Source of the DNA: Dasypus novemcinctus | Taxonomy: Eukaryota; Chordata; Mammalia; Cingulata; Dasypodidae | Length of the DNA stretch: 64,000 bases | Direction: 5' to 3' | Assembly: GCF_030445035.2 (NCBI RefSeq) | Contig: NC_080683.1 | Coordinates: forward strand, 89,551,675 to 89,615,674 | Shown: one piece after another, positions 11,886 through 23,768 of the stretch | How positions within the stretch are numbered: the stretch's first letter is position 1 | How the letters are laid out: each line of letters starts with the position of its first letter | Position numbers and translations under genes: made by a program | The notes under the pieces: generated by a model | What the model was told of the DNA's origin: nothing | The model's database searches: none | What the model saw: only the letters and a program-made list of their open reading frames with translations

Positions 11886-12879
11886 CCAAAGCAGACTATA
11901 GCTATGAGTTCTGGCCATGTTAAGGGAGAATGAATAGGAGATCCCACTGGGAGACCAGTGCAAAAGAAATGGGAAGGCAAGGCTTGGGGTCAAGGAATAA
12001 GCTCTGTGGTGTTGATCCTTCCATATAAATAGCAATGATGTTGAAACTTAGTCTTCTGTTCATCTACATTTTTCAGTCATGTGCATATTCATATTATAGC
12101 ACTTAAATGACTAGAAAATTGCAAAAGAAAAAAAGTAACTTTATGTTATTAGCTACATCTTGCCATTTAATTTGAAATTCTCATATGTTGGCTGTGCTGG
12201 TGTTACTCCAAACACAGTGATGAAAGTTAAAACATATTCAGATGAATTTCTGGATATTCCTAAATATCTGGATATTTGCCATTGTAGGAACAAAATATTC
12301 CAATATTTTCAACAAGAAACTTTGAAAGCAGGAATATGAATGTCTAAAGGGAGCTTTCTTTTCTAATTTGTCTTTTATTATAGTAATCATAATTGTTTCT
12401 GTTCAACAGAATTCAGTGAGAACATTGGGATTTTGTTTGCTTTTGTTTGCTGTTGGGCTTGAAGACATCACATTCTGTGATTATATGTCATAAAGTTTTC
12501 CCCCAAGTTGTGATTCATTTGTTTGCTCTATCCAAATATTCTCTTAGAAACAGGGAGCTAATGAAAATAAAGATCACCACTCTGACAGGGGACTAAAAAT
12601 ATCAGAGTTTTAACCCTTGAGTTAATATCGAGATAAATATATTATTCTAAGGACCTGGGTAGAAATACATGCGCTCATAAATTTAATAACCTTGCTTTCT
12701 TTGGATATTTCCTCCTTAAAATAAAATTAAAATGTTATATTTGTCTGCTAATAATCCTGCTTATAGCTTGCTAATAAGTAAGATTCTTAGAAAATATTTT
12801 AAAAGAATCAGTCCTCTTCAACATGGATAAATAATAAAATTATGAAGAAATACATTTGATTGTTGGGTCCGTGTTAGAA
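11886..12879. other. Unassigned AT-rich interval
   Basis: I see no gene, RNA or named repeat here. Composition is typical of AT-rich intergenic DNA. Confidence 0.5.
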
Positions 12880-13380
12880 TGTATCTGTGCCCCTTCTGGA
12901 CTTCTTTGTCTTCAGGTCCATTTTCTATCTTTCTCTGTTCAGCTCTGTGTCACAGAAGGTTGATCCCATAAACTACATTTCCCTGTCTCCTATATTAGTT
13001 GGATTTTCTTGGATTTGCTCAACAGAAGGAACTGGCAGAAGATTGGAGGATGGAAGTAAAAGAGATGCCAGGGTATTTCTTCCCCTCCCTCCCTGCCGCA
13101 GGCAGCTTCCCTAACACCTATGCTTATGTCTGGAGCGCCTGCAACTAATTTACCATTACTTCAACTTCCGTTGGGTAATTTCAGTTCCTGACTCTAGTAA
13201 AATATTTTTCTTTGGTACTCCTTCTGTCTTGGAAATGAGGGTAGAAGCTTCCTTTTTGCTAGTCTTTGTCGTCTCACTAAACTCCAATTAGCTTTTCCAT
13301 CACCAATTCACTGCATTAAGTTACTTCTAGTTTAAATGGTTTCTATTTTCAAGGCTGGACCTTGACTGATACACCATCAT
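12880..13380. other. Probable old repeat, family not identified
   Basis: The interval is more GC-rich than its surroundings and ends in 'GGACCTTGACTGATACA' at about 13,372, a phrase that ends several old mammalian LTR-like repeats. A 75-codon plus-strand open frame (12,887-13,114) has no recognisable domain. I consider it an old retroelement relic but cannot name it. Confidence 0.3.
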
Positions 13381-13399
13381 TTACCTAGTGTGGCAGTTT

Positions 13400-13840
13400 G
13401 AGATTATTTGAGAAATGCTGGGTCCATACAGTAATTCTATGTTTAACTTCCTTAGAAACTGTTAAACTGATTTCCACAGAAGCTGTACCATTCTACATTC
13501 CCCAAAACAATATAGGCTAGTCCATATTTCTCTGCATTTAGGGGTTCTTTAACAAGGGGTCCATGGATTCCCAAGGGGTCTGTGGAAAGATTTCACGGGG
13601 TCCATGAGCTTGAATTGAAAAACCAACTTATCTTTATTTTCTCTGACCTCTAACTGAAATCTAGCATTTCCTTCACTTATGAATGTATGCAATAAATAAA
13701 TTACAGTAGTATTCATTTCACCGAACTGGCAAATGGGTCCATAGAACAAAAAAGGGTAAGAACCTTTGCTTTACATCTTCACCAACATTCATTAAAAAAT
13801 CTAATAGCCATATCAGTGGGTATGGGGTAGTAGCTATTGA
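13400..13840 (-). mobile_element. Old LINE-1 ORF2 3'-end fragment, split by hAT relic
   Basis: Plus-strand text such as 'GAAGCTGTACCATTCTACAT' and, past the insertion, 'CATCTTCACCAACATTCATT' is the reverse complement of the end of L1 ORF2. The two halves (13,400-13,534 and 13,773-13,840) join to one continuous L1 text, showing that the central piece was inserted. Confidence 0.6.
13535..13772. mobile_element. hAT-like DNA transposon relic (MITE)
   Basis: The element has imperfect inverted ends (AGGGGTTCTTTAAC on the left; complement of GGTAAGAACCTTTG on the right) and repeated GGGTCCATG blocks. It sits between two halves of an L1, with a possible 8-bp target repeat (TGCATTTA / TGCTTTAC, imperfect). 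It is about 240 bp long with no transposase. The hAT assignment is inferred from ends and length. Confidence 0.5.
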
Positions 13841-14174
13841 TAGTTTAAAAATATTCTTCAGATGATTCCCAGCTATAATGATGTAGTGTGAACCAGGAGT
13901 CTGGGGTTCTTTATTCAGCCCTTGCCACTTACATGGCTTGGTTAAATTATTGAACCTGTAATGAATACCTGCTCTCAGGAAAAAAGTAGACATGCTTAAT
14001 CCAGCTAAGGCAAGAGTCATGCTAAAAACTAACCAACCAACATCCCACCCCCAACACAATTTTTCCAAACTAGGCACTTAATTGTAACTGATGCTTGTTT
14101 AACATTTTGCAAAATATCTATTTATATTTATTGAACCTGATCAAAAACAATTCTGAAGAGAAGGTAGAATGTAT

Positions 14175-14282
14175 ACTTTTAGCTCCATTTTACCGATAAG
14201 GAACTGAGGCACAGGTTTCATAACTGCTGATCTACACTTAGCCTGATTTAAACCCAGGGTCTGAACTTCTACTTCTATGTCA
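14175..14282 (-). mobile_element. MIR SINE
   Basis: Reverse-complement MIR core: CATTTTACCGATAAGGAAC, ACTGAGGCACAGGTTTC and GATTTAAACCCAGGGTC are in the expected order. Confidence 0.7.
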
Positions 14283-15067
14283 TATTATAAATAAGAAATT
14301 AGGCTTCATGGAAAAACACCTTGACCTAGAAAACTGTAAATCAAAGAGACACCCTAAAACCATATAAAAATATATTAAGGATAATGATTAAGAACTCCAT
14401 AGAGCTGGTCTAATCCATCTCACCCTTTGGTGCTAGCTTCCGTCTACAATATGGCTTCTCCAATGTAATCAGCCTTCTCTAGAATATTTCCTTAGTTTTG
14501 AAGCTCAACTGCCTTAGAGGATAATGTTGTCCACTCTGGGAAAACTTCATTTGCCACAAAGTACTTTCTTCTCTTGAATCAAATTCTGTCTTTTTAATTA
14601 CTGTCTGTTAGCCAAAGCTTCATCTTTCGGAACTAATTAATACAAGTATTATCTTTCACATGAAAACTATTTGGAAAAAAGCAATCATTCTTTGAACTGT
14701 TTTTTCTCTGGACTAAATGTGTCATTCCCTTCAACAGTTTCTTGTAGGGGTTGGTTTTTCAGGTCCCTCATCACTCCAGGTGTTTTCATTGTATAGGCTT
14801 TGATTTACCTATGCATCTTTTATTGTAAGACTTCCCTACCTGAATATAATGCTCCTGGTGTGGTTGCATTAGGAAAAGGCAGAGACTTTTCTCAGCACCT
14901 TGGTAGCTGTGTTTGATTTTATCATGTCAGCTTTCTGATGTCATGTGTCATTCACATTCAACTAACTGTAGCACAGGTTTCAATTTGATTTTCCTGTATC
15001 CTGCTATGAGGTCTTGTTGCCTCCTGGCTTTTACAGTGGTATGTTTCCTTTGAACTCAAATCAGTTT
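14283..15067. other. Unassigned interval
   Basis: No named repeat or gene is recognised. A weak resemblance to old LTR or L2 text cannot be supported. Confidence 0.45.
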
Positions 15068-15173
15068 TATCTACTACATCTCATCTTGCTCAGCAACATG
15101 ACAGAGCATGAATTTTGCAATATCTACTACATCTCATCTTGCTCAGCAACATGACAGAGCATGAATTTTGCAA
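15068..15173. repeat. Perfect 53-bp tandem duplication
   Basis: The 53-base unit beginning TATCTACTACATCTCATC and ending GCATGAATTTTGCAA occurs twice in direct tandem (15,068-15,120 and 15,121-15,173) with no mismatch that I can see. No larger array exists. Perfect identity implies a very recent duplication or an assembly artefact. Confidence 0.95.
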
Positions 15174-15499
15174 TCAATATTGGTCTTGATGTGCCAGGGA
15201 CTGTTCAGTAGTCACCAAAATCCATTTCCTCTTCTTCCTGGGCACAAAGGTAGGCCACATTTCCTGGACTTTCTTCATATAGGTATGACTGTTTAACTTG
15301 ATTTCTAGCTAATAGAATTTGTATGGATGTGATGTGTACTACTTCCAGGTTTGACCCATAAAATGTCCCCTGCTGTCTTTTCCTTCCTGCTGGCTGGATA
15401 TGGGCATTGGTAATATGGGGTTACAAGATAAAAGGATTGTGAGTCTCTTACAGCACATGGAGGGGAGCCATCTCCTGAACAGCAATACCTGCCCTAAAT

Positions 15500-15605
15500 G
15501 GTTAAATGAGCTTGGTTCAAACACTTATCAGCTATGTGAATGTGGGTAAGTTATTTAAACTTTCTAAGTCTGTTTATTCTTAATAAGAAGAAGTGTACTA
15601 CCCAT
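15500..15605 (+). mobile_element. MIR SINE fragment
   Basis: The tRNA-derived to core portion of MIR is visible: GGTTCAAACACTTATCAGC, then GTGGGTAAGTTATTTAAAC and CTTTCTAAGTCTGTTTATTC. Confidence 0.65.
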
Positions 15606-15609
15606 CATT

Positions 15610-16350
15610 GTCAGTCATTTAACATATATTGTGTCCCTATGAGGTTTCAAGAACATGATTCTGAGCAATGAACATAAAGATCCCTTTTCTCTGGAAGCCA
15701 ACATTTTACTGAGGGAGATAAATCTAACGATGAAAGTAAATGCATAAATATAAAATGTCCATAGATATATATATATATGCTATAAAAAAAAAAAAAGGCC
15801 AGGAGACACACTGGTTAACTGGAGGGAAACTATTATTAGATTTAGTGGTCAGGAAGATTGCTCTGATGGAAAAATGGGTTTCATCTGAGACAAACGGTGA
15901 GCAGATGCCAACTAAGCAGAAGGAACTGTAGGGAAAGGAACTAGAATTAGCAGGTCCGAGGAACTAAAGCAAAGCTAGTGTAGTTAGAGCAAAAGATAAT
16001 GTCTTGAAACAAAGGGAAGAAGGAAGAGGAGAAATATGAAATAAAGTCAAGTCATGGTCAGCACCCAAGCTATGTAGAGCTCATAGCTCATTATGAGATT
16101 TTTAATTTTATTCCAAGAACCTTGTAAAGCATACTGGAGTATTTTAAGCAAGGTAGTAATATTTTTATTTTTGATCACTCTGGTAACACTGTGGTTACTG
16201 GATTATAGAGAAAGAAAAGAAACATTTACCAGGCATTTGTAGTAATCCAGGTGAGAAATAATGGTGACTAAATTGAGGATGGCAACAGAAGAAATAGTGA
16301 GAAGTACTCAGATTGTTTTGTGGGCAAAAACTATTAGTAGAGACACCTGG
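15610..16350. mobile_element. L2-type LINE fragment
   Basis: The text follows a common L2-class repeat: GAACATGATTCTGAGCAATG, then ATTTTACTGAGGGAGATAAA, then ATCACTCTGGTAACACTG, and finally TAGTAATCCAGGTGAGAAAT. It contains a TA-run (15,767-15,777) and an A-run (15,784-15,796). No coding frame survives. Confidence 0.6.
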
Positions 16351-17094
16351 AATAATAAAAAATCGTGATAAAAATAGCAATTATAACATTACAAATAATG
16401 ATGATTATGATTATATTATCTATCAACCATTTTAACTTTCGGCTTCTTATTATTCAGTCATCCATTTTGAATTCATGCCCTATGAAAATTTGATTTGTAT
16501 TTCATTAATATCCTTTCTTAGGTCATTAATAAAGTTCTGCACTTCTAATTCAAGAGCGAATACTTTTATCTCATATCCCTTGAGACCCATTAAAATGGTG
16601 TTAAATGAATAAAATCATGTAATTCCACAAACATAATAGAAAGTGGGATATCAGCAGAGAAAAGTTTTTGAAACATCTCTGGAAATGGAAAACAGATGGA
16701 AGGTTAAAGAAATTTAATGAGGAAGTCTCAGTCTACACTATGCCAAGAGAGGGTAATATCCAGGGAGGGGAACTAAGCTGCCCACGAAAACAAGGCAAGT
16801 AACCTCAGAAGATTCAAATGGGTCTGAAAGAGATGGAATAATTGAGTCCCAACATAAGTAATAATCCTCCCCATCTTTTATCCAGCTTCAGGCAGTAACT
16901 ATTCACACAAGTATATACAACAAAACAAGAAATTAAAGGACAATCTCTTAATAAATGACACAACTAGTATATTCTGAGATTTAGAGAATTCCTGACACAA
17001 TAATGACACACTGTCCTGCCTACCATTTGGCAAAAGCTGCCAGTTAATAAGACCCATTTGTAAAGGGGTGATAATTAGTCAACCATTGTAATGC
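16351..17094. other. Unassigned interval
   Basis: AT-rich, without recognised gene or repeat. The minus-strand 61-codon frame at its left edge overlaps the L2-like repeat and is incidental. Confidence 0.45.
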
Positions 17095-17885
17095 ATTTTT
17101 TAGAGAAGTTGTAGGTTTACAGAAAAATCATGCATAAATTACAGGGCTCTCCAGTTCCACCCTACTATTAACACCTTGCAGTAGTGTGGTACATTTGCTA
17201 CAAATGATGAAAGCATATTTTTATAATTGTACTATTAACTATAGTCCATGGTTTGTCTTAGGGTTCACTGCTTGTTTTGTATAGTCCCATGTATTTGTTT
17301 CTTATTTATTCTAGTAACCTGAATAAACCTAAAATATTCCCTTTTAATCACATTCAAAGATATAATTCAGTGCTGATAATTATATTCACAATGTTGTGCT
17401 ACCATCAGCAACATCCATTACCAAAACATTTCCATCATCCAAGAAGAAACTGTACAATTTAAGAATTAACTCCCTATTCCTTATCCCAACCCCATCCCAC
17501 AATAACCTATATTCTAGAAGCTAACTCTATGCATTAGCTTATTATGATTATTTCTTATTAGTGAATATTTTCATTTGCTAGACTGCTGAAAGCAGGCACC
17601 AGAATATGTGTAAGCTTTTAACATGGGAATTTATTAGTTTACCATTTTGAGGCTGAGGAAAGTGTCCAAATCAAGTCACTATCAAGGTGATGCTTTCTTC
17701 CTGAAGTCTGGTGGCTGGCAATTCTTGGATCTTCTGCAACATGGCAAAGCACATCACAGTGTCTGCTGGTCTCTCCCTTCTCTTCCAGGTTTCCTTGCTT
17801 TTAACTTCTTGTTTCTGTGGCTCCCCCCTCCTCTTCCTCTGCCAAGGAACTACAATGAGAGGACTTTGTTTTCTCTCTTTATTTT

Positions 17886-20344
17886 TTTTTTAAATGTTAC
17901 ATTAAAATATATATATATATATATCTAAGAGATCCCCATATAACCCCCATCCCCCTCATCACACTCCTCCCACATCAACAACCTCTTTCAAATCATGGCA
18001 CATTATTGCGTTTGGTGAATACATTTTGGAACACTGCTGCACCACATGGATAATGGTTTACACTGTAGCTTACACTCTTGCCCAGTCCACCCAGTGGGCC
18101 ATGGCAGGACATACAATGTCCAGCATCTGTCCCTGCAGTACCGCCCAGGACAACGCCAAGTCCTGAAAATGCCCCCACATCATATCTCTTCTTTCCTGTC
18201 CTACCCTCACCAGCTACCATGTCCACTTTCTCCACATCATTGTTACAGTTTCTTCCATTACTAATCACAGTAGTTCCATATTAGAGTATCAGTAAATTCA
18301 CTCTAATCCATACTCTATTCCTTATCCTGTGGACCCTGGGATGGTTATGTCCACTCCACCTCTATATTGAGAAGGGGCTTAGATTCCACATGGATGATGG
18401 ATGCAATTCTCCTGCTTGCAGTTGTAGGCATTCTCAGCTCCCTGGTGTGGTGATTGACCTTCTTCACCTCCCTGTTAGCTGGCTGGGGTAAGTCCAATGA
18501 ACCAGAGGGTAGGAGTTGCAAGTCTGCTGAGGTGCAGGGCCCAACTGTCACATGGACAGCCCAGAGATTCAGGTCTCCTAAGTATACACCAACCCCAGTA
18601 CCAACCAAAGATTCAGTAAAAGTGACAGAAGAGATATGTGTAGAAAGGTCAAATCTGAGTCCAACTCCGTCACACTCAGAAACACAAACTCCAAAGTAGG
18701 GCCAACTGACATGGCACTGAACTCCAGAGTCATCTGCCATGACCATAGAACCTGGGGGGTCTCTGTAGCCCTTAGGAGAGCTAGTACCTGGGTTTGTGTC
18801 TACTTTGACTGTCTCTGGGATCCTGCTGAGGCGTGCATAAGCATGACCCATCTGATGACCTCCCGACTCTTTTTTTGGAGACGCATAGCCATATAAACTC
18901 ATTTGTCCTTTCCATTTCATCCTTTTATTCAAGGTCAAAAAGCAGTTTTTAACACCTGATCCTGCATGTAGGCTGAGATATTCTGCTGGTCTGAGTTGAC
19001 CTTTTTATTCAAAGTCTTTTTCTTGTTACATCACCAGCTGGTGCTTGGTAGTAATCCCTTGGCACCAGGGAGGCTCATCCCCAGGAGTCATGTCCCACAC
19101 TAGGGGGAATGTAATGCATTTACATGCTGAGTTTGGCTTACAGAGTGGCCACATTTGAGCAACATGGAGGCTCTCAGGAGGTAACTCTTAGGTACTCTGT
19201 AGCTCTAGGTCTAGATCATATTTCAGACACACAGGCTCATAAGCATAGTCATCTGTATCAAGGGCTCATTGTTGGACCACCCTTCTTTGTTGGTCTTTGC
19301 CATTGCACTTGGGGGATTGTTGCTATTCCATTGGGAAATGTGATAGAGTTCCCCTGGCTAGGAACTCAGCACTCCCTCATTTGTCATTTTTAACTGTAAC
19401 TACTATGAAAATATCCAATCATTTTTATGTACCCTGTATACATGCCCTGGAGAACTGCCTCCCAACCATGTGACCCCCATCAATAACACCCCACACCAGT
19501 GTTCCTCCCCTGCCATAGTTGAACCTTTCCATGGTCCAAAACCTCTTCAAAAATGAAGCCTAATATATTGCCAAGTTCCATTAATAGTAAAACGGAATAT
19601 AGTGATGGGTTTAAATGTTAGATATAGAATACATACTAACTTAGAAAAACTAAAATAAAGTAAAAATAGGGTATCAAAAAATGAAAAATTGAAAAACATT
19701 TCTTTTTGATGTTTTTTCTTTCATCACTGCAGTAGGTATTGCCCTGTATATACAAGGGCAAGGCAATTTCTTTCATCATTTCTTCCTCAGTGTCTACATT
19801 CCTTTTTTCTTTTTTTTTTTTTTCTTTTTTTTTTTTTTGGCATACCTACATCCTGGGGAGGACTGATGTTCTCAAACAGAGGGAATTGTGTCTCTCAAGA
19901 GAATTGGTGGCTCCCACTGGGTTAGGGCAGTCAAGTATGTCAAGCCCTCAACATAGCTGCAAGTTCTGTGAATATGGTCCTTCAAGTAATGAAGATTGAT
20001 TGTCACTGTGGATGCTGTGGGGAGGGGGAGAGGGGTATTGAATAGATGGAATCGGTATCTGTGTGGCAATGGAAGTGTTCCACAAGATCATGCAGTGATA
20101 GATATAGGACATATTAAATTACACCAAAAATGTATAAAAGTCTATAGGCTAAAATGTAAACCATAATGTAAACCAAAATGGAACCTTGGTTGAAAGTTAT
20201 GTTTCAATATCTGTACATCAGCTGCAGCAAATATAATATGAACAGGTAAAAATATCATTGCTGGGGAAGGGACAAAATGTTTGATGGTGGATATGTGGGA
20301 GTTCCATATATTGTATATGTGAATTACTGTGATCTAAAACTTTA
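17886..20344 (-). mobile_element. L1-like 3'-end retroposon, long copy
   Basis: It begins on plus with a T-run and 'AAATGTTACATTAAAA' followed by (TA)n, equal to an A-rich tail on minus. The body has the phrases GGGCCATGGCAGGACATACA, TAATCACAGTAGTTCC and CTAATCCATACTCTATTCC, and continues for over 1.8 kb. Three 5'-truncated relatives in the same orientation are at 37,137, 39,001 and 59,746. Shared 3' ends, A tails and truncation show spread by target-primed reverse transcription. I infer that it is the 3' part of a xenarthran L1 family. A long T-tract lies at 19,801-19,839. It carries a 197-codon open frame (separate entry). Confidence 0.65.
18345..18938 (-). other. 197-codon open frame inside retroposon
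   Basis: This is the longest open frame in the window. It starts MTLNKRMKWKGQM and is rich in Ser, Val, Gly and Cys. I see no known domain, signal peptide or membrane segment. The copy at 37,137-37,560 keeps related text in the same frame (for example GPYFGFCVPECDRVGLRCD against WPYFGVCVSECDGVGLRFD), so the reading frame belongs to the family. However, many differences between the copies change amino acids, and the second copy has a 1-base shift near 37,408. Probably it is a chance frame in a GC-richer 3' UTR, although an ancestral coding role is not excluded. Confidence 0.35.
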
Positions 20345-22072
20345 GTGAAGACAGTGAGAGGATTAAGACCTACTCTGGCCATGCCTTAACTGAATTTTAC
20401 TCATCAAAGGGTCTTGAATACTACAGATTTACACCCCAGGATTGGATTAGCTTTTAGAACATGATTTTCCAGAGTACATACAGTTAGAAATCACTACAGT
20501 AAGATCATACAATATTTGTCCTTTTGTGTCTGACTTATTTCACTCAACATGATCTCTTCAAGGATCATTCATGTTTTCACAAATATCAGAACTTCATTCA
20601 TTCTAATGCCTAAATCATATTTCATTGGGTGTATATACCACATTTTGTTTATCCATTTGTCAGTTGATGGATCTTGGATTACTTGCATCTTTTGGCAATT
20701 GTGAATAATGCCACTATGAACATTGGTGTGCAAATACCTATTTGAGTTCCTGCTATAAATTTTTTCAGGTAGATACCCAGAAGTGAATAATGCCATTATG
20801 AAAACTGATGTGAAAATATATATTTGAGTCCCAGAGCAATGTATAACTAGTGCTGGGTTATATGTCAATTCTAGATTCAACTTTCTGAGAAACTGCCTTG
20901 TTATCTTCCACAGCAGTTGCACCATTTTACATTTCCACCAATAATGAATGAGTATTTCTACTTCTCCATTTCCTCTTCAACACTTGTAATATTCTGGCTT
21001 ATTTTTGTTGTTGTTGTTGGTTGTTTAATAGTAGCCATCACAGTGGATATAAAATGATACTCACTGTGGTTTTGATTTACATTTCCCTAATAGCTAATGA
21101 TGTTGGGCATCTTTTCATGTGCTTTTTGACCATTTGTGTATCTGAATATATGTCTATTCAAGTCTTTATCCATTTTTAAATTGTTTGGTTGTCTTCTTGT
21201 TGTGAGTTAAAGGTTTTCTTTATATATTTGGGATATTAAGTCCTATCTTATTCAATTATTTGGTTTCCAAATATTTTCTCCCATTGTGTAGATTGTCATT
21301 TTACTTTTTTGATAAACTCCTTTGAGGTAAACAAGTTTTTTATTTTGATGAAGTCCCATTTACCTTTTTTTTCCCTTGTGCTTTGAGTATAAATTATAAG
21401 AAACCTTTGCCTAACACAAGATCCTGAAGTTTCTTCCTTATGTTTTCTTCTAGGAGTTTTATAATTCTGGCTTTTATATTTAAGTCTTTAATCCTCTTTG
21501 AGTTGAGTTTTGTATATTGTGTGAGGTATGGAGTCCACCTACATTCTTTTACATATGAATATCCAGTTTAACCAGCACCATTTGTTGAAGAAATTATTCT
21601 TTCTCAATTGAGTGGACTTCACTCTCTTGTCATTAATCAGTTGGCCATAAATGTGAGGACTGATTTCTGAACTCTCAATTCCATTCCATTAGTCTACATG
21701 TATGTCATATTAACATCCAGTTTTGATAGCTGGGGCTTTGTAATAAGTTCTAAGATTTAGAAGTGTGAGTCCTCCAACTTTGTTCTTCTTTTCCCAGATG
21801 ACTTTGGCTATTCAAGGTCCCATACACTTCCATATACATTTGATGATTGGCTCTTCCATTTCGAAGGAGTAGGCTGTTAGAATTCTCATTTGAGATTGCA
21901 TAGAATCTTTGTATAGAATTGGCATCTAAGAATATTTAGTCTCCCAATCCATGAACACAGAATGTCCTTCTATTTATTTAGGTCTTCTTTGATTTCCTAT
22001 AACCATTGTTTATTAGTTTTATGTGTATAAGTATCTAAGAATCAAAATTCCTAGATATTTGATTCTATTAGT

Positions 22073-22599
22073 TGCTGTCTTAGTTTGCCAAAGCAAAGTA
22101 TCAGAAATGGGTTGGCCCTTATAATGGAAAATTTATTAGGATAAAACCTTACAGTTCTAAGTCATGAAATGTCCATATCAAGGGACCATCAGAGATGCTT
22201 TCTCACCAAAGTCAGCTACTTGTGTTCCTAGCATCCTGCCATGTGGTGAACAGGCAAGATGGTGGATCTGCTGGTCTCTCTATACTTTCTCCAAAAACTC
22301 AGCTGTGGCCCATCAGTCATCTCTCCATGGGCCCTGCCTCCTTGAGCCTCTTGGGTCTTCTCTCCTTGAGCTCAGGTGTGGGAGACCTGGAGTCCTTTCT
22401 CTCACATAGCTGGATCAAATATGGCACTTTCCTTTTTCTCTTTGTGTCTCCATTTATATCCAACCCACCAGGAGGGAGAGACTCAACCTGATTCATGTCT
22501 TACTGATGTAGCTCTATCAAAAGTGTCTCACACCCACAGAAATGGATTAGTTCAAAAACAATCTTTTTATTTTTGGCAATCACCAAATTCAAGCTGTCA
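22073..22599 (-). mobile_element. MaLR-type solo LTR in L1
   Basis: On plus it runs from TGCTGTCTTAGTTTGCC to CACCAAATTCAAGCTGTCA, with TAGT at 22,069-22,072 and again at 22,600-22,603. The flanking L1 joins cleanly across it ('GATTCTATTAGT' to 'TTTACTTTAAATGGGC'). Family phrases such as GGTTGGCCCTTATAATGG and TTCTCACCAAAGTCAGC mark it as a diverged relative of the LTR at 139-1,000. Overlapping 81- to 98-codon frames on plus come from its pyrimidine-rich centre. Confidence 0.8.
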
Positions 22600-22774
22600 T
22601 AGTTTTACTTTAAATGGGCTTTTTTCCAGATTTCCTCCTCAGATTGCTCATTATTAATGAATAGAAACACTACTGATTTTTGCATGTGATCTTTTACCTT
22701 GCCATTTTGCTGAATTCTCTTATTAGCTCCTGTAACATTTGAAGATTTTTGTGTATTCCAGAAAAGATCATATT

Positions 22775-23274
22775 CTTGGAACTAATACATTCCTGTAGGT
22801 ATGGGACCCTTTGATTGGATTGGATTTAGTTGGGGGGGACTTTGATTGGACTGCTTCAGTGAGGCATGACCCAGGATGGATCTCAGTCCTCTTTTGGAAT
22901 TCTTAATGAAGGATTGAAAGTAGATACACACAGGAAAATGCCTCATAGATAGAAGGAGAGGTCCTAGAGGCTGGGGGGCTAGAATCAGCAGAGCACACAG
23001 GCATGGGAAGAGGCCTCTGAAAGACTAGGCTAATAGGCAGCTTGAAGCTGAAGTTATGAAGTCCAGAGGACAGGGGAGAGGTGATGAGACTAACATTATG
23101 CCCTACCATGTGCTTGCTCATCACAGCTGCAACTTGAAGCAACAACATCTCTTGCTAATGCCTTGATTTGGACACTTTTGCCACAGAACTGTAAACTTTT
23201 AACCTTATAATTTCTACTATTAAGGCCAACACATTTCTCGTATATTGCCTTGGCAGGCTTTAGAAACTAAAACA
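22775..23274 (+). mobile_element. MaLR-type solo LTR, plus orientation
   Basis: It lies between L1 pieces ending near 'AAAAGATCATATTC' and resuming before 'TTTTCAGGATTTCTACAAG'. It ends GGCTTTAGAAACTAAAACA, the typical end of this LTR group, and contains TAATGCCTTGATTTGGACAC. The left edge is uncertain by a few bases. Confidence 0.65.
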
Positions 23275-23739
23275 GTGCAGTTAGCTTTGTTGTGTAATTT
23301 TCAGGATTTCTACAAGTAGGGAAATACTTAATTCTTCCTTTCCAATTTAGGTGCCTTTCTGAGGGCAAGCATGCAAAAGTTTGGCTCTCAGAACTGGCCG
23401 CCTCCGAGGTCTGAGGCACGAAATATGCCTCCCTTGGTTGGCCCCTCAGGACGAGGTATGCACCTACGCCTCCCCGCAGGGAAAACTCCCGCAAGCCCCC
23501 TCACACCACCTCCATCTGGGCCAATCTCAGGGTCTCCTACCTCGTAAAGACACGCCTGCTCTCTTCCACTTATCAGCGAGCTATCCAGCTCAGCCCTCTC
23601 AAATTTAAGCTCTCCCTAGTAACTACTGACCAGCCTAGTAGACGAGTTCTGCTTCTATGCCCTTATAAGGTAACAACAGCTAATCTAGCCTATCAGAACC
23701 CAATCAATCACCCTCCACCAATCCCCTCTCTTCATACTC

Positions 23740-23746
23740 TATAAAA
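23740..23746 (+). promoter_or_regulatory. TATA box of the solo LTR
   Basis: TATAAAA, preceded by CTCTTCATACTC, is in the position expected for the LTR core promoter. Transcription would start about 25-30 bases downstream, roughly 23,766-23,772. Activity is not known. Confidence 0.6.
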
Positions 23747-23762
23747 CTGCTTGTACTTCCTC

Positions 23763-23768
23763 AATAAA
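23763..23768 (+). terminator. Polyadenylation signal of the solo LTR
   Basis: AATAAA lies only 16 bases after the TATA box, so R would be very short or the signal would lie at or just before the start site. This compact layout is known in several retroviral LTRs. Confidence 0.5.

Larger units (their letters stand above)
17571..20499 (-). mobile_element. MaLR-type LTR split by a younger retroposon
   Basis: The LTR pieces are 17,571-17,885 (from 'CATTTGCTAGACTGC' through 'GTGATGCTTTCTTCCTGAAG' and the C/T-rich part) and 20,345-20,499 ('GAGAGGATTAAGACCTACTC' to 'AGAAATCACTACAG'). Together they match the LTR family at 139-1,000. The LTR lies in the L1 3' UTR, with AGTGA and AGTAA flanking as a likely but imperfect 5-bp duplication. 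Confidence 0.65.

Noticed and set aside
13718..14077. 119-codon minus-strand open frame
   Set aside because: It spans an L1/hAT junction and unrelated sequence, so it cannot be one gene.
17886..20344. CRISPR-like or satellite array
   Set aside because: The recurring text is dispersed single copies of a retroposon, not a tandem array.
20569..20925. 118-codon minus-strand frame resembling a protein tail
   Set aside because: It is the decayed 3' end of L1 ORF2, not a host gene.
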